Shown: positions 1 through 8,307, counted from the stretch's first letter. The stretch is 64,000 bases of DNA from Streptococcus ilei (GCF_000479335.1 NC_022584.1:558001-622000); one strand, 5' to 3'. The notes: generated by a model from the letters alone, not told the origin. Translations and numbers: made by a program.

Positions 1-274
1 GCCAATTACTTGGATGGCTTGCTAATTGGTGCACTACCACTGCTAGACAACCTGGAAAAATCGATTCATAATCATCTCGGTTAATCCCTGTTGTACCGAT
101 AACTGGAAATGTAAAGGCTAAAATTTGCCCCTTATAGGACTGGTCGGTGATCAACTCCTGATAACCCGTCATGGCAGAATTCAAGACCAATTCGCCACTA
201 ACATAGGTATCCGCTCCAAAACCAGTTCCTTCAAAAACCGTCCCATCTTCTAATACCAAGAGACGTTTTACCAT
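1..274 (-). CDS. carA: Carbamoyl-phosphate synthase small subunit, partial (N-terminal part)
   Basis: Glutamine amidotransferase subunit that feeds ammonia to CarB for carbamoyl phosphate, used in pyrimidine (and arginine) synthesis. Only about the first 90 residues are in the window; the rest lies beyond base 1. The N-terminus reads [16 protein letters not shown], followed by [21 protein letters not shown] and [10 protein letters not shown], all typical of CarA. The start at 274 is preceded by AAGGAGAATTT. It follows pyrB in the same direction, so it belongs to the pyrR-pyrB-carA operon and should share PyrR attenuation control. Assignment is from recognised family sequence and operon context. 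Confidence 0.93.
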   Translation of the reverse strand, partial: MVKRLLVLEDGTVFEGTGFGADTYVSGELVLNSAMTGYQELITDQSYKGQILAFTFPVIGTTGINRDDYESIFPGCLAVVVHQLASHPSNW

Positions 275-295
275 AAATTCTCCTTACAAACTCCA

Positions 296-356
296 AAAAG
301 AAAAGTGAGAAAAGACCACCAGATTGTAGACCCTCTCACTTCTCCTTTCTTTTTCT
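296..356 (-). terminator. Hairpin with U-rich tail in the pyrB-carA gap
   Basis: On the minus strand AGTGAGA and TCTCACT can pair around a loop of about 20 bases, followed by a T-rich tract just before the carA ribosome binding site. It could be a weak internal terminator or a processing stem that lowers carA relative to pyrB. Read by eye only; no energy was computed. Confidence 0.4.
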
Positions 357-362
357 AATCTA

Positions 363-1280
363 TTATTTACGTCCAGCTAATACTGCTTCGATGATAGCCA
401 TGCGGACGAAGACACCGTTGGTCATTTGCTCCACAATGCGTGATTTAGGTGCTTCTACCAAGTGGTCGGCAATTTCCACATCACGGTTTACTGGAGCTGG
501 GTGCATCAAGATGGCTGTGTCTTTCATACGATCATAGCGTTCTTGTGTCAACCCATGCAAACGATGGTAGTTTTCTTTTGAGAAGAGAGACTCATAGTCA
601 TGACGCTCGTGTTGAACACGGAGGAACATCATCACATCAACCTCTTCAATCACTTCATCGATGGTGACAAAGGTTCCATACTCTTCAAATTCTTCACTTC
701 TCCATTCGTCTGGACCAGCGAAGTAAAGGGTTGCCCCCAAGCGTTTTAAGATTTGCATATTGGATTTTGCAACCCGTGAGTGATCCAAGTCACCAGCGAT
801 ACAAACCTTCAAACCGTCAAAGTGACCAAACTCTTGGTAGATGGTCATCAAGTCTAGTAAACTTTGGCTTGGGTGTTGACCAGATCCATCGCCCCCGTTG
901 ACAATAGAGGCTGTGATGGTTGGGCTTTCAATCAATTCCTTGTAGTAGTCTACTTCTGGGTGACGGATGACGCAGATATCAACTCCGAGAGCTGACATGG
1001 TCAAAATTGTATCGTAGAGAGTTTCACCCTTGTTTACAGAGCTCGTTTTCACATCAAAGTCAAGGAGATCACAACCTAATTTCAACTCAGCCACTTCAAA
1101 TGCTTTGTGCGTACGTGTTGACGACTCAAAGAAGAGGTTAGCCACGATATGTTGCTCGTCATAATGAGCTTTTGCTCCATTTTTAAACTCAATCCCACGC
1201 TTAATCAAGGCCATAACTTCTTCGTTTGATAAAGCTTCCATTGAGACAAGGTTTTTAAGTGCGATTTGATTTGTAGACAT
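363..1280 (-). CDS. pyrB: Aspartate carbamoyltransferase catalytic subunit
   Basis: Condenses carbamoyl phosphate and L-aspartate to N-carbamoyl-aspartate, the committed step of UMP synthesis, in the cytoplasm. The carbamoyl-phosphate loop STRT is at about residues 54-57 and [10 protein letters not shown] sits near the C-terminus; 305 residues is normal for the bacterial catalytic chain. An upstream ATG at 1298 is in frame, but the ATG at 1280 has GGAG at the right distance and gives the usual N-terminus [10 protein letters not shown], so 1280 was chosen. It lies between pyrR and carA in one transcription unit. Confidence 0.96.
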   Translation of the reverse strand: MSTNQIALKNLVSMEALSNEEVMALIKRGIEFKNGAKAHYDEQHIVANLFFESSTRTHKAFEVAELKLGCDLLDFDVKTSSVNKGETLYDTILTMSALGVDICVIRHPEVDYYKELIESPTITASIVNGGDGSGQHPSQSLLDLMTIYQEFGHFDGLKVCIAGDLDHSRVAKSNMQILKRLGATLYFAGPDEWRSEEFEEYGTFVTIDEVIEEVDVMMFLRVQHERHDYESLFSKENYHRLHGLTQERYDRMKDTAILMHPAPVNRDVEIADHLVEAPKSRIVEQMTNGVFVRMAIIEAVLAGRK

Positions 1281-1320
1281 GTTGTAACTCCATTCCAAAG
1301 ATATGCATATGTGAAAACGA

Positions 1321-1349
1321 TACAGGAAGCTCCCTCAGTCGCTCCTGTA
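1321..1349 (-). promoter_or_regulatory. Stem-loop in the pyrR-pyrB gap, possible second PyrR-responsive site
   Basis: TACAGGA and TCCTGTA form a 7-bp stem around a loop that reads CGACTGAGGGAG on the minus strand. Gram-positive pyr operons often carry further PyrR attenuators between pyrR and the next gene. The loop resembles the CNGNGAGG core only loosely and no U-run terminator follows, so a role in PyrR control is an inference. Confidence 0.35.
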
Positions 1350-1373
1350 TATAGCGACGATTTGAAAACTACC

Positions 1374-1895
1374 TTATTCACTCACCTCGATCAAGATGCG
1401 ATCTTGACCATCTAGCTCCGTCATTTCGACAATGATTTCCTCTGATCGACTTGTTGGAATGTTCTTTCCAACATAATCTGGTCGGATCGGCAATTCTCTA
1501 TGACCACGATCCACTAGGACAGCCAGGCTGACACGCGATGGGCGTCCGCGACTGACAAGATTATCGATGGCTGCTCGAATAGTCCGACCTGTATAAAGGA
1601 CATCATCAATCAAGATGACATCTTTGCCAGTAATATCTACTGGTAAAACGGTTGAATCTTCTGTTACTTTGATATCATCACGGAAAGGCTTGGTATCCAA
1701 TTCACAGACTGGAACTTCTATTTGTTCTAGCTGTGCTAACCGTTCTTTGATGCGATTGGCAATGAATACGCCACGAGTTTTGATCCCTACCAAAACAATT
1801 TGGCTCAGATCCTTATTCCGTTCGATGATTTCATAGGTGATGCGAGTAATCGCCCGCTTCATCGTTAAATCATCAACGACTTCTTTGATCTTCAT
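1374..1895 (-). CDS. pyrR: Bifunctional pyr operon attenuation regulator / uracil phosphoribosyltransferase
   Basis: Binds UMP/UTP and then the pyr leader RNA, favouring the terminator and lowering transcription of the operon; it also has weak uracil phosphoribosyltransferase activity. The PRPP loop [13 protein letters not shown] is at about residues 92-104. At 173 residues it is full length. The ATG at 1895 follows AGGAGG. As first gene of the operon, directly behind the leader attenuator, it controls its own synthesis together with pyrB and carA. Confidence 0.96.
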   Translation of the reverse strand: MKIKEVVDDLTMKRAITRITYEIIERNKDLSQIVLVGIKTRGVFIANRIKERLAQLEQIEVPVCELDTKPFRDDIKVTEDSTVLPVDITGKDVILIDDVLYTGRTIRAAIDNLVSRGRPSRVSLAVLVDRGHRELPIRPDYVGKNIPTSRSEEIIVEMTELDGQDRILIEVSE

Positions 1896-1914
1896 CTTTT
1901 CCTCCTAATTGATA

Positions 1915-2032
1915 GAAAAAAGCCTCCCTTTGCAAGGAGGCTTCAGAAAAATGCTAAGAGATAGTATCTAGAACGCATCCAGTCTACCCCTTATTTTGAT
2001 CAGACTCCTTGCCTGCCTCACGGGACAGGATT
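1915..2032 (-). promoter_or_regulatory. PyrR-dependent attenuator leader of the pyr operon
   Basis: Read on the minus strand, the leader holds a PyrR binding loop (about 2003-2030) with the core CCCGTGAGGC followed by AAGG, matching the known anti-antiterminator consensus. Further on is an intrinsic terminator: a GCCTCC/GGAGGC stem at 1922-1942 followed by a run of Us (1915-1921). The pyrR ribosome binding site comes right after. When pyrimidines are plentiful PyrR should bind and let the terminator form. Confidence 0.85.
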
Positions 2033-2054
2033 AAAGGACTATTTAATTATCCAT

Positions 2055-2083
2055 ACTATATCACAGTTTATAGAGGGATGCAA
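2055..2083 (-). promoter_or_regulatory. Promoter of the pyr operon
   Basis: On the minus strand TTGCAT (2078-2083) and TATAGT (2055-2060) are separated by exactly 17 bases, with a T-rich tract just upstream. Transcription would start around 2048, just before the PyrR binding loop. Confidence 0.75.
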
Positions 2084-2134
2084 GAAAAAAATTATTTTTT
2101 TCTAGTAATGTTCGGATTTATGGTCACAATCCTT

Positions 2135-2776
2135 CTATTCAATGATGGTCCGTTCCTTTTTACCAATTTTCTTCAAGGCAAACAAACCACAACCAGCGAC
2201 TAAATAAGCGACAAAAATGATCGTCGCCATCTTAACGACATAGAGCCAGCCGAAACGATTGACATTGATAAAGAAATAAGGGAAAGGACTGTCTTTCGCG
2301 CCAGGTACTGGCCATTTAAGAAGCAAACCGTTGAGAAGAGCAAAAAGCATATAAAGAACGGGAAGCACAGTCCAAGCCAACGGATCTAACTTCCGATACT
2401 GTTTTGGTTTATCAATCACCAGAGTATCAAAAAAGAACATCAAGGGAACAATGTAGTGACAGAGGAAGTTTTCCAAGCGGTAAAACTTCTCAGGTGTCGC
2501 GATGGGTGCTAGCATAAAGTGATAGATGACACAGGTGATCATGATAGACATGGTGACCCCACCCTTCAAGCGAAGATAGCCCTGGGTTTGGGTCGAACGA
2601 CCACGAAGCATGCGCCAAACCATGTCACCCATGAAGACCATGACCAACATGTTGGATAAAATAGTGTAATAGAGCATCATCCCAAAGCCACCATGCTTGG
2701 TGAGTTGCAGATAAACACCAATGACACTCAAGATAAACAATAGAAAACGATAGCTAAACAATAGTTTGAATTTCAT
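2135..2776 (-). CDS. Pr6Pr-family integral membrane protein
   Basis: A 213-residue hydrophobic protein with about six predicted membrane spans and short loops; the N-terminus MKFKLLFSYRFLLF leads straight into a span. Composition and motifs such as FLCHYIVPLMFFFDTLVID fit the Pr6Pr (FAR-17a/AIG1-like) membrane family. No function is established for bacterial members. The start at 2776 has AGGAG in front, and that site overlaps the tail of the upstream gene's terminator. The 3' end faces the pyr promoter on the same strand, so it is a separate unit. Confidence 0.7.
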   Translation of the reverse strand: MKFKLLFSYRFLLFILSVIGVYLQLTKHGGFGMMLYYTILSNMLVMVFMGDMVWRMLRGRSTQTQGYLRLKGGVTMSIMITCVIYHFMLAPIATPEKFYRLENFLCHYIVPLMFFFDTLVIDKPKQYRKLDPLAWTVLPVLYMLFALLNGLLLKWPVPGAKDSPFPYFFINVNRFGWLYVVKMATIIFVAYLVAGCGLFALKKIGKKERTIIE

Positions 2777-2786
2777 AGTATTCTCC

Positions 2787-2809
2787 TGAAAGAAAAGGGC
2801 CAGGCCCTT
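2787..2809 (-). terminator. Rho-independent terminator of the zinc-ribbon gene
   Basis: AAGGGCC and GGCCCTT form a tight stem, followed on the minus strand by TTTTCTTTC. It ends the gene at 2820-3155 and lies directly in front of the ribosome binding site of the next gene. Confidence 0.65.
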
Positions 2810-2819
2810 CTTCTTATTT

Positions 2820-3155
2820 TTAGATCTTCTTCACAAATTCTGATTTGAGTTTCATTGCGCCAAAGCCATCAATCTTACAATCGATGTTGTGGTCGCCTTC
2901 AACAATGCGAATGTTTTTCACGCGCGTTCCTTGTTTCAAATCTTTTGGTGCACCCTTGACTTTCAAGTCTTTGATTAAGGTGACGGTATCCCCATCAGCC
3001 AATTTGTTTCCATTGGCATCAATCGCAACGACACCATCTTCTTCAACGACTTCAGCTGGGTTCCATTCATAAGCACATTCTGGACAGACCAAGAGGGCTC
3101 CATCTTCATAGACATATTCTGAATGACATTTTGGACAGTTTGGTAAGTTATTCAT
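2820..3155 (-). CDS. PhnA/YjdM-family zinc ribbon protein
   Basis: A 111-residue protein with an N-terminal zinc ribbon (CPKC at about 8-11 and CPEC at about 26-29) followed by a small beta-rich domain ([14 protein letters not shown]), the layout of the YjdM/PhnA family. Despite the old name alkylphosphonate uptake protein, a direct role in phosphonate use is not established. An in-frame ATG lies at 3185, but the ATG at 3155 is 6 bases behind AAGGAG and gives the usual start [10 protein letters not shown]. Single-gene unit with its own terminator. Confidence 0.8.
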   Translation of the reverse strand: MNNLPNCPKCHSEYVYEDGALLVCPECAYEWNPAEVVEEDGVVAIDANGNKLADGDTVTLIKDLKVKGAPKDLKQGTRVKNIRIVEGDHNIDCKIDGFGAMKLKSEFVKKI

Positions 3156-3241
3156 TTCAATCTCCTTAGCAAAATTAACTCCCATAGTATACCATGAAAG
3201 GGACGTTTTGACAAATTCTGCTCAACTCTAACAGTTTATAT

Positions 3242-3266
3242 AAAAGAGGAGGCAACTCGGCATCCT
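3242..3266 (-). terminator. Probable terminator downstream of the HAD gene
   Basis: On the minus strand AGGATGC pairs imperfectly with GCCTCCT (one mismatch), then CTTTTAT follows. It lies 18 bases past the stop of the HAD hydrolase gene. Confidence 0.5.
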
Positions 3267-3283
3267 AGAATCGATGATAACCT

Positions 3284-4036
3284 TTAATCTTCTTGCAATT
3301 CTTGAATGCCTCGAATCACGCGTACTCCTGCTTGACTCCTATCTCGTAGTTCTTCTTCAGAGTACGGGAAGGTATTGATCAAGATACTTTGCATACCAAT
3401 ACTTTTCGCTACAGCTACATCTGTAGTGAAGTCATTCCCTACCATGACCGTTTTATCAGAATTCAACTGGTGTTCTTTGATCACTTTCACGAGAAATTCG
3501 AACTGAGGTTTGCGAATCCCAGCATCTGACGACAGATAAATATCATGGAAAATCTCTCTCAAGCCGAGCAAATCAATCTCTGGGTTGGTAAAGTCCGCTT
3601 GTGCATTAGATAAGAGGTAGAGCCGACAACCTGCAACCTTCATATCTTCTAAGACTTCTTTCGTGTGTGGGTAAAGCTCCAAGCGTTTTCGTGAGAGGAC
3701 ACGAAAGGTCCGTGCTATCAAGCGTCCCCACTCTCTGAGATGATGGACACTTGCTCCAGTTGGATGACTCTCTAGATAGAGTTGAACAAAGATCACTGTC
3801 AAATCAACCTCAGGATAGGTCACATGTTTTTCTTTCGCGATACTTTCCTCAGCTTGCCGCACCAACTCCTTATAACGGACTTGCAGGCTTTCTCCTGTAT
3901 AATGAGCCCCATAGGATTGGTAGATTTGGGCCATGGTATCCCATAAACTTGGATTGCCCTCATCTGTTTCGATGTCAACCAAGGTTCCATAAAAATCGAA
4001 AATATAGTTTTTAAATGCGTACTTTTGCTGATTCAT
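3284..4036 (-). CDS. HAD-superfamily hydrolase (YjjG/phosphatase-like)
   Basis: A 250-residue phosphatase-type protein. HAD motif I is FDFYGTLVD (Asp at about 14; the second acidic residue is Tyr, as in many YjjG-like members). Motif II is LYLLSNAQ, motif III the Lys in GIRKPQF, and motif IV VGNDFTTDV. A helical cap lies between motifs I and II. It probably dephosphorylates small metabolites or nucleotides; the substrate cannot be read from sequence. Its start overlaps the 3' end of the thioesterase gene by 26 bases, so the two are translationally coupled. GGGAGA precedes the ATG. Confidence 0.82.
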   Translation of the reverse strand: MNQQKYAFKNYIFDFYGTLVDIETDEGNPSLWDTMAQIYQSYGAHYTGESLQVRYKELVRQAEESIAKEKHVTYPEVDLTVIFVQLYLESHPTGASVHHLREWGRLIARTFRVLSRKRLELYPHTKEVLEDMKVAGCRLYLLSNAQADFTNPEIDLLGLREIFHDIYLSSDAGIRKPQFEFLVKVIKEHQLNSDKTVMVGNDFTTDVAVAKSIGMQSILINTFPYSEEELRDRSQAGVRVIRGIQELQED

Positions 4037-4415
4037 CTCTTTCTCCCGTTACAAACATAGTAAAGGTGGCCTTACAGACATTGGCACCCTCCTGATTGGT
4101 GATATCGACATCCACTACTCGAGTCGTCCGCCCACTGTGGACACATTCCCCGTGGATGGTCAAGACATCTCCTAGACGTCCGGCTTTCAAGTAATTGATA
4201 GAAGACTGCAAGGTTACCCCATCTACCCCCTGAGAAATCACGACCAAACCACTGATCTGATCACACAGGGTAAAGAGATAGCCGCCGTGCGCATTTCCAT
4301 AATAATTGAGAGACGATTCGACCACCTTAGTAGTCACAACGACATGACCATCTCTCATGGTTTCGATCTCATAATTTTCAAATGCAGCAATTGCATCGAA
4401 GTGAAAATCTTTCAT
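4011..4415 (-). CDS. PaaI-family hotdog-fold thioesterase
   Basis: A single hotdog domain of 134 residues. Motifs seen: NYYGNAHGGYLFTLCDQISG (active-site helix with HGG) and a YLKAGRLGDVLTIHGECVHSGRTTRVVDVDI strand pair, both typical of PaaI/YbdB-like acyl-CoA thioesterases. It would hydrolyse acyl- or aryl-CoA thioesters; the real substrate is unknown. First gene of a two-gene unit with the overlapping HAD phosphatase, which suggests a shared housekeeping or detoxifying role. Confidence 0.82.
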   Translation of the reverse strand: MKDFHFDAIAAFENYEIETMRDGHVVVTTKVVESSLNYYGNAHGGYLFTLCDQISGLVVISQGVDGVTLQSSINYLKAGRLGDVLTIHGECVHSGRTTRVVDVDITNQEGANVCKATFTMFVTGERDESAKVRI

Positions 4416-4492
4416 GTTAAGCCTTCTTCCCCCTATATAAGGTATTCCTAAACCCTTTCATCATACTACTTTTTTCCACTTCTTACAAGAAT

Positions 4493-4519
4493 AAGAAAAG
4501 AGCTGGTGGAAGCCAACTC
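4493..4519 (-). terminator. Terminator behind Nudix copy 1
   Basis: GAGTTGG and CCAGCTC pair on the minus strand and TTTTCTT follows. The same terminator, nearly identical, lies behind Nudix copy 2 at 8281-8306. Confidence 0.65.
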
Positions 4520-4520
4520 C

Positions 4521-4985
4521 TTAATAGCGACATTTTTCCCAGCCATCGTCTGTCCGTTTGCGATAATAGTACTCGGACAAGTCTGGGTCTTCCATGACCT
4601 CCAGCAGAGGAAACATGTCGTAGGATAAGTCCAACTTTTCTAATTGGTCCTTCTCAACCCAAGAAACTTCTCCTTCTTCAGACGATCTTAGCTGGCCAGT
4701 ATATTCTGTCGCTTTGTAGCAAAAGACGATATAGCGACCTCCCTCATCTGGCTCCCAGTCTTTGACTGCGACGAGTTTGGGAGCTGCAATCGTAAGACCT
4801 GTCTCTTCGTAAACTTCACGAATGACTGATTCTGCAAGGCTTTCACCTTCTTCAATATGTCCTCCAGGAAAGGCATAGCCAGCCCAGTGAGTCTTTTCAG
4901 GTGAGCGGTATTGAAGGACAACTCTATTCGCAGGCTCTTCAATAATACAGATATTGGTCAATATGGTGGCTGTTTAAGTAATCAT
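4521..4985 (-). pseudogene. Nudix hydrolase (8-oxo-dGTP-diphosphatase-like), copy 1, with stop at codon 4
   Basis: The Nudix box is intact (GGHIEEGES, then REVYEETG), as in MutT-type pyrophosphohydrolases. The reading frame extends up to an ATG at 4985 with AAGGA in front, but codon 4 is TAA: the N-terminus reads MIT*TATILTN, colinear with MSRATSTILTN of the intact paralogue at 8308-8775. The gene is therefore probably inactive, unless translation restarts at the TTG at 4961, which has no good ribosome binding site. Its last 75 or so residues are almost identical to copy 2, which suggests recent duplication or gene conversion. Confidence 0.7.
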
Positions 4986-5118
4986 TATGTATATTCCTTA
5001 ATTTACAATTTCCTTAAGTAAGGATACAAAAATAATTACTTAGCACGGTCCAACGAATTAATGTATTATTAATAATATTCTGAAAGATTGATTGCCAATT
5101 ACAACAAACTAAAAGGCT

Positions 5119-5952
5119 CTAAGGATGCTCCGAAATGTCTTTTAGGTAAACTTTTCGCTTCATATCGTCAACGTATTTTTCTATTCCAAAAATATCAACT
5201 ATAAAATGTGGGAAAGAAGATAAAATAACTACTTGTTCATTTGGTTTGATAAATTTTTCAAATTGATTTATAAATATACTCTCAGAATTGGTAATATTAG
5301 CTTCATTTTCAACCAAATGCATTGAACCATATATAAAATACTGAACCAATTTTTCAATTTTCTCATTAGAGTAATCTGGATTATTATAACAATCTGAAGA
5401 TATACACTTATATTTTTGCTTGAATGTTGTACTGCTACCTTTTTTCTCAACCTCATAAATATTAAACGAATGGAGTGTTACATTACTCTCATTTATAAAA
5501 TCATCATTAAAACATTTTAAAGCTTCAAACATAGGATAACTGATTAGCAATTTCCCTTTTTCCGTTGATTCGTTAAAGAAAGACAATAAATCATTCATAC
5601 TCTCACAAAGAATTTCATTTCGATCTTTACGCTTACAATAGTAATGTGCATCTAGGTCAAAAAAAAGAAAAATGTCCGAGAACTTTTCATAATCATCTAA
5701 CTCAGCATCATATGCTATAGACTTAGATTTTAATAGTTCTAGTAGGACAGGAATTGTTTCAAATTCATCGTCCATTTTATAACTAGAAATTTTTCTATAT
5801 AAATCATAAATTAATGTACCATAGCTCTGAACAATAATTGGAGAAACATGATTTCCATTTTTTTCCATAACCTCTTTGTGATATTGAATAAATTGTTCTA
5901 TATATTTCGGTTCATCTTTAGCTCCCTCAACAATAAATAATATATTACTCAT
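5119..5952 (-). CDS. TOPRIM-like protein, partner of an AAA ATPase (candidate defence effector)
   Basis: A 277-residue protein. Near the N-terminus it has ILFIVEGAKDEPKY (Glu 9), and at residues 99-101 FFDLDAHYY, an E...DxD pattern like the TOPRIM-type metal sites of RloB, OLD-family and AriB-like proteins. The rest is not recognised. A longer frame opens at 6036, but the ATG at 5952 gives the proper first strand and overlaps the ATPase stop by 8 bases (ATGAGTAA), showing translational coupling. The low G+C of this gene and its partner contrasts with the neighbours, suggesting transfer. Nuclease activity and a defence role are inferences. Confidence 0.65.
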   Translation of the reverse strand: MSNILFIVEGAKDEPKYIEQFIQYHKEVMEKNGNHVSPIIVQSYGTLIYDLYRKISSYKMDDEFETIPVLLELLKSKSIAYDAELDDYEKFSDIFLFFDLDAHYYCKRKDRNEILCESMNDLLSFFNESTEKGKLLISYPMFEALKCFNDDFINESNVTLHSFNIYEVEKKGSSTTFKQKYKCISSDCYNNPDYSNEKIEKLVQYFIYGSMHLVENEANITNSESIFINQFEKFIKPNEQVVILSSFPHFIVDIFGIEKYVDDMKRKVYLKDISEHP

Positions 5953-7063
5953 TATCAAAACTTCCTGCGCGATACATTTTTTCAATATTTTGTGCTTGAC
6001 GAATTTCACGACCAGAACGATCCGCAATGTTAGCAATTTTGTTATTAGAAATAGTAAAATAACAATCCGGTCTTAAAATAGAGTTAGACATATTTGCAGT
6101 ATTATGTGTTGTTAAAATAATTTGACTGGTAGATTCTTTGAGTTTTTGTATCAATTTTCTGGACACATCATGATGAAAATAAGAATCAAATTCATCAATA
6201 AACATAAAATGAATACCATCTTCCATTTGCATATACCACATATAAAATAATGATAAGGCAACTGTTCCCTTTGACATAATGCTAAAGAAATTAGCCTCTT
6301 TCCCAGAAGGAAATTTTACAAAAATATATTTTGTATCATCAATTTCTTTTTCAAATAAGTCATATTTAATATCCAAATCAGACAGAAATTCTTGATAATC
6401 TTTTACTTTATTTTTTTCAATAATTGTCGAAGCTATACCGCCATTACCTGTCGTATATCCCTGATAATGATTACCATATATTGAGTCGAAAGATAACATC
6501 GATTCAACAAACTTAATAAATCTGTTAAAAATGTCATCCTTAGTTCCCTCAATGTTATCTGCTCCTGTTGAATAAACATAAGCAAGTTTTACTAGAGATT
6601 GGTCGTTTCTTAATTTATCAAAGTTAATTTCCCTGCCATTTTTTAAATTTATAGTCCTAAACTGTCTCTCTTTATTATACTGAATAATTAATTCATCATC
6701 TATAAATAGTTCTTCACAAACAATTTCATCATAGCTACGCTTAGAGTAATTATATTTAACAATGTGATTACTAAAATTAAATGTATATTCAAATTCAGCA
6801 AACTTAGGCATAGTTTCTAAATTTAAAAAATGCTTTTTATAATCATCACTATTTTTTTCATTATCAGTAAGATGGGTTATAATGTCCATAATAGCTAAAC
6901 CTAGATTAGATTTTCCTGAGGCGTTATCTCCATATATTACTGCAGTTCTAAGTATATTATTTTTTACTACGCTGTTATTAAACGAATAATTTCCAGATTT
7001 TAAGTCAAATTCAATTTTTGTTTCAAAATTTTTAAAGCCTTTTACTGTAAATTTTTGTAACAT
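5945..7063 (-). CDS. AAA/ABC-like ATPase (AAA_15/AAA_21 type), candidate phage-defence ATPase
   Basis: A 372-residue SMC/RecF-like ATPase. It has Walker A GDNASGKS (residues 45-52), a signature-like SKGT in FFSIMSKGTVALS, Walker B FMFIDE (286-291) and an H-loop histidine in LTTHNT (about 320). ATPases of this kind (RloA, AbiLi, PtuA, AriA) are common in two-gene abortive-infection or anti-phage modules, here paired with the overlapping TOPRIM-like gene. The start at 7063 lies 7 bases behind AGGAGG. It has its own strong promoter. The two genes are AT-rich compared with flanking genes and sit between two Nudix paralogues and a dead IS. Confidence 0.75.
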   Translation of the reverse strand: MLQKFTVKGFKNFETKIEFDLKSGNYSFNNSVVKNNILRTAVIYGDNASGKSNLGLAIMDIITHLTDNEKNSDDYKKHFLNLETMPKFAEFEYTFNFSNHIVKYNYSKRSYDEIVCEELFIDDELIIQYNKERQFRTINLKNGREINFDKLRNDQSLVKLAYVYSTGADNIEGTKDDIFNRFIKFVESMLSFDSIYGNHYQGYTTGNGGIASTIIEKNKVKDYQEFLSDLDIKYDLFEKEIDDTKYIFVKFPSGKEANFFSIMSKGTVALSLFYMWYMQMEDGIHFMFIDEFDSYFHHDVSRKLIQKLKESTSQIILTTHNTANMSNSILRPDCYFTISNNKIANIADRSGREIRQAQNIEKMYRAGSFDNE

Positions 7064-7081
7064 TTCAGCACCTCCTTTTTA

Positions 7082-7098
7082 CCGTAAAAAAATTACGG
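7082..7098. promoter_or_regulatory. Palindrome between promoter and ribosome binding site of the ATPase operon
   Basis: CCGTAAAAAAATTACGG, two perfect 6-base arms around AAAAA, lies between the -10 box and the AGGAGG. It could be an operator for a repressor, or an mRNA hairpin close to the ribosome binding site. Confidence 0.55.
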
Positions 7099-7106
7099 AT
7101 AATTTG

Positions 7107-7135
7107 ATTATACGATAAATTTTCATTAAGTGCAA
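7107..7135 (-). promoter_or_regulatory. Promoter of the ATPase/TOPRIM operon
   Basis: TTGCAC (7130-7135) and a perfect TATAAT (7107-7112) on the minus strand are separated by 17 bases. This is a near-consensus sigma-A promoter serving only the two island genes. Confidence 0.8.
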
Positions 7136-7165
7136 GACATGAACCCAATATATTAAAATTGGAAT

Positions 7166-8271
7166 TGTAGCGTTACAATAGATGTGAGACTTCTAGAAGT
7201 CAAAAAGAAGATTCCCTGATATGATAAGAGTACCACCACTCACCAAAAAGGAATCTTCTCATGACTAGTATATCACAAAATCTTCGCTATCTACCACATA
7301 CTCTAGAGACACGGTACCACGCTGTTAAAACCTACCGAAATGGTGCCTCTGTCGCCTTCATCTGACAACGCTACAAGGTCTCAAAAGCCTCTCTCATGCG
7401 CTGGAACAACCGATTCGACGGCACAAAGAATCTCTGAAAGACCGCTCTCATCGCCCTCTAACACCGCATCCAAAAGCTCATACCAAGCAAGAGATAACCT
7501 GGATTAAAAACTGCATCAAAAGAAATCCAACGGCAACTCTCATCGAAATCTTCTACAAGCTCAAAAAACAATAAGGGATACAATAGGCATCCTTGCTCAC
7601 TCTTTAGAATCTTGAGAAAACTGGACTTCTTCAAATCCTCTAAAACAAAGCAGAAGCCTTATGTACCGAAACCATATGACACTCCGACTAAACTCGGTAT
7701 CAAGTGGCAGATGGATGTCAAATACGTACCGACTCACTGCTACACAGGTAAACTACCTGACAAGTTCTACCAGTATACTGTCATTGATGAGGCCAGCCGA
7801 GAACGTTTTATCTTCCCTTTCAAAGAGCAATCGTCCCACTCAACGATTCAATTTCTCAAAATGGCTATCAAACACTTTGGCTATAAACCAAAAATCATTC
7901 AAACAGATAATTGCTTCGAGTTCACTCATTTCAAAGAGACTAAACAAGTTCACCCACTTGATCTACTTTGTCAAGAACTTGGCATTGAACACAAGCTGAT
8001 TCGTCCTCGAACACCAAGGCATAATGGCAAGGTTGAACGCAGTCATAGAAATGACAATCGACGTTTCTACCAACACCTTACTTTCTTCTCTTATGACGAT
8101 CTCATCAAGCAGATGAAAACATATCTTTATCGCTCCAAACAACTCCCTATGCAAACTTTAGGATGGAAATCTCCTATCGATAACAGAAAATCTTTACTAG
8201 GAGCTAGCTCCTAGTAAAGTTCACCAAATAGTTATCTTCAAAATAACATTTATGGTCCCACATCATTGACA
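7166..8271 (+). mobile_element. Degenerate insertion sequence with DDE (rve-type) transposase
   Basis: About 1.1 kb. Imperfect terminal inverted repeats share the core GATGTGRGAC (7181-7190 and the complement of 8255-8264), each behind an outer TGT. Inside is one transposase reading frame with several inactivating mutations. No clear target duplication is visible. One end abuts the Nudix copy 2 block and the other the ATPase promoter, so the element may have helped assemble the island. Family (IS481- or IS3-like) is inferred from the single-frame HTH plus integrase-core layout. Confidence 0.65.
7261..8214 (+). pseudogene. IS transposase pseudogene
   Basis: Starts MTSISQNLRYLPHTLETRYHA and continues with an HTH region (RYKVSKASLMRWN). 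An in-frame TGA lies at 7363-7365, the frame shifts near 7426 and again near 7570. The remaining 200 codons hold an integrase core: Asp in WQMDVKYV, Asp in QTDNCFEF (usually TDNGxEF), and Glu in NGKVERSHR. The catalytic DDE set is still recognisable but the protein cannot be made in full. Downstream, GGAGCTAGCTCC forms a small hairpin around the stop codon. Confidence 0.8.
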
Positions 8272-8280
8272 AAGGTACAA

Positions 8281-8306
8281 AGAAAAGAGCTGGTGGAACC
8301 CAACTC
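8281..8306 (-). terminator. Terminator behind Nudix copy 2
   Basis: GAGTTGG/CCAGCTC stem and TTTTCTT on the minus strand, matching the terminator behind copy 1. Confidence 0.65.
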
Positions 8307-8307
8307 C

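Noticed and set aside
2009..2203. Plus-strand open frame over the pyr leader
   Set aside because: It runs through the pyr promoter and PyrR site in antisense and into the 3' end of the membrane protein gene; no ribosome binding site.
4521..4961. Nudix copy 1 as an intact gene starting at TTG 4961
   Set aside because: No ribosome binding site there, and the frame extends to an ATG with a proper site but an in-frame stop at codon 4.
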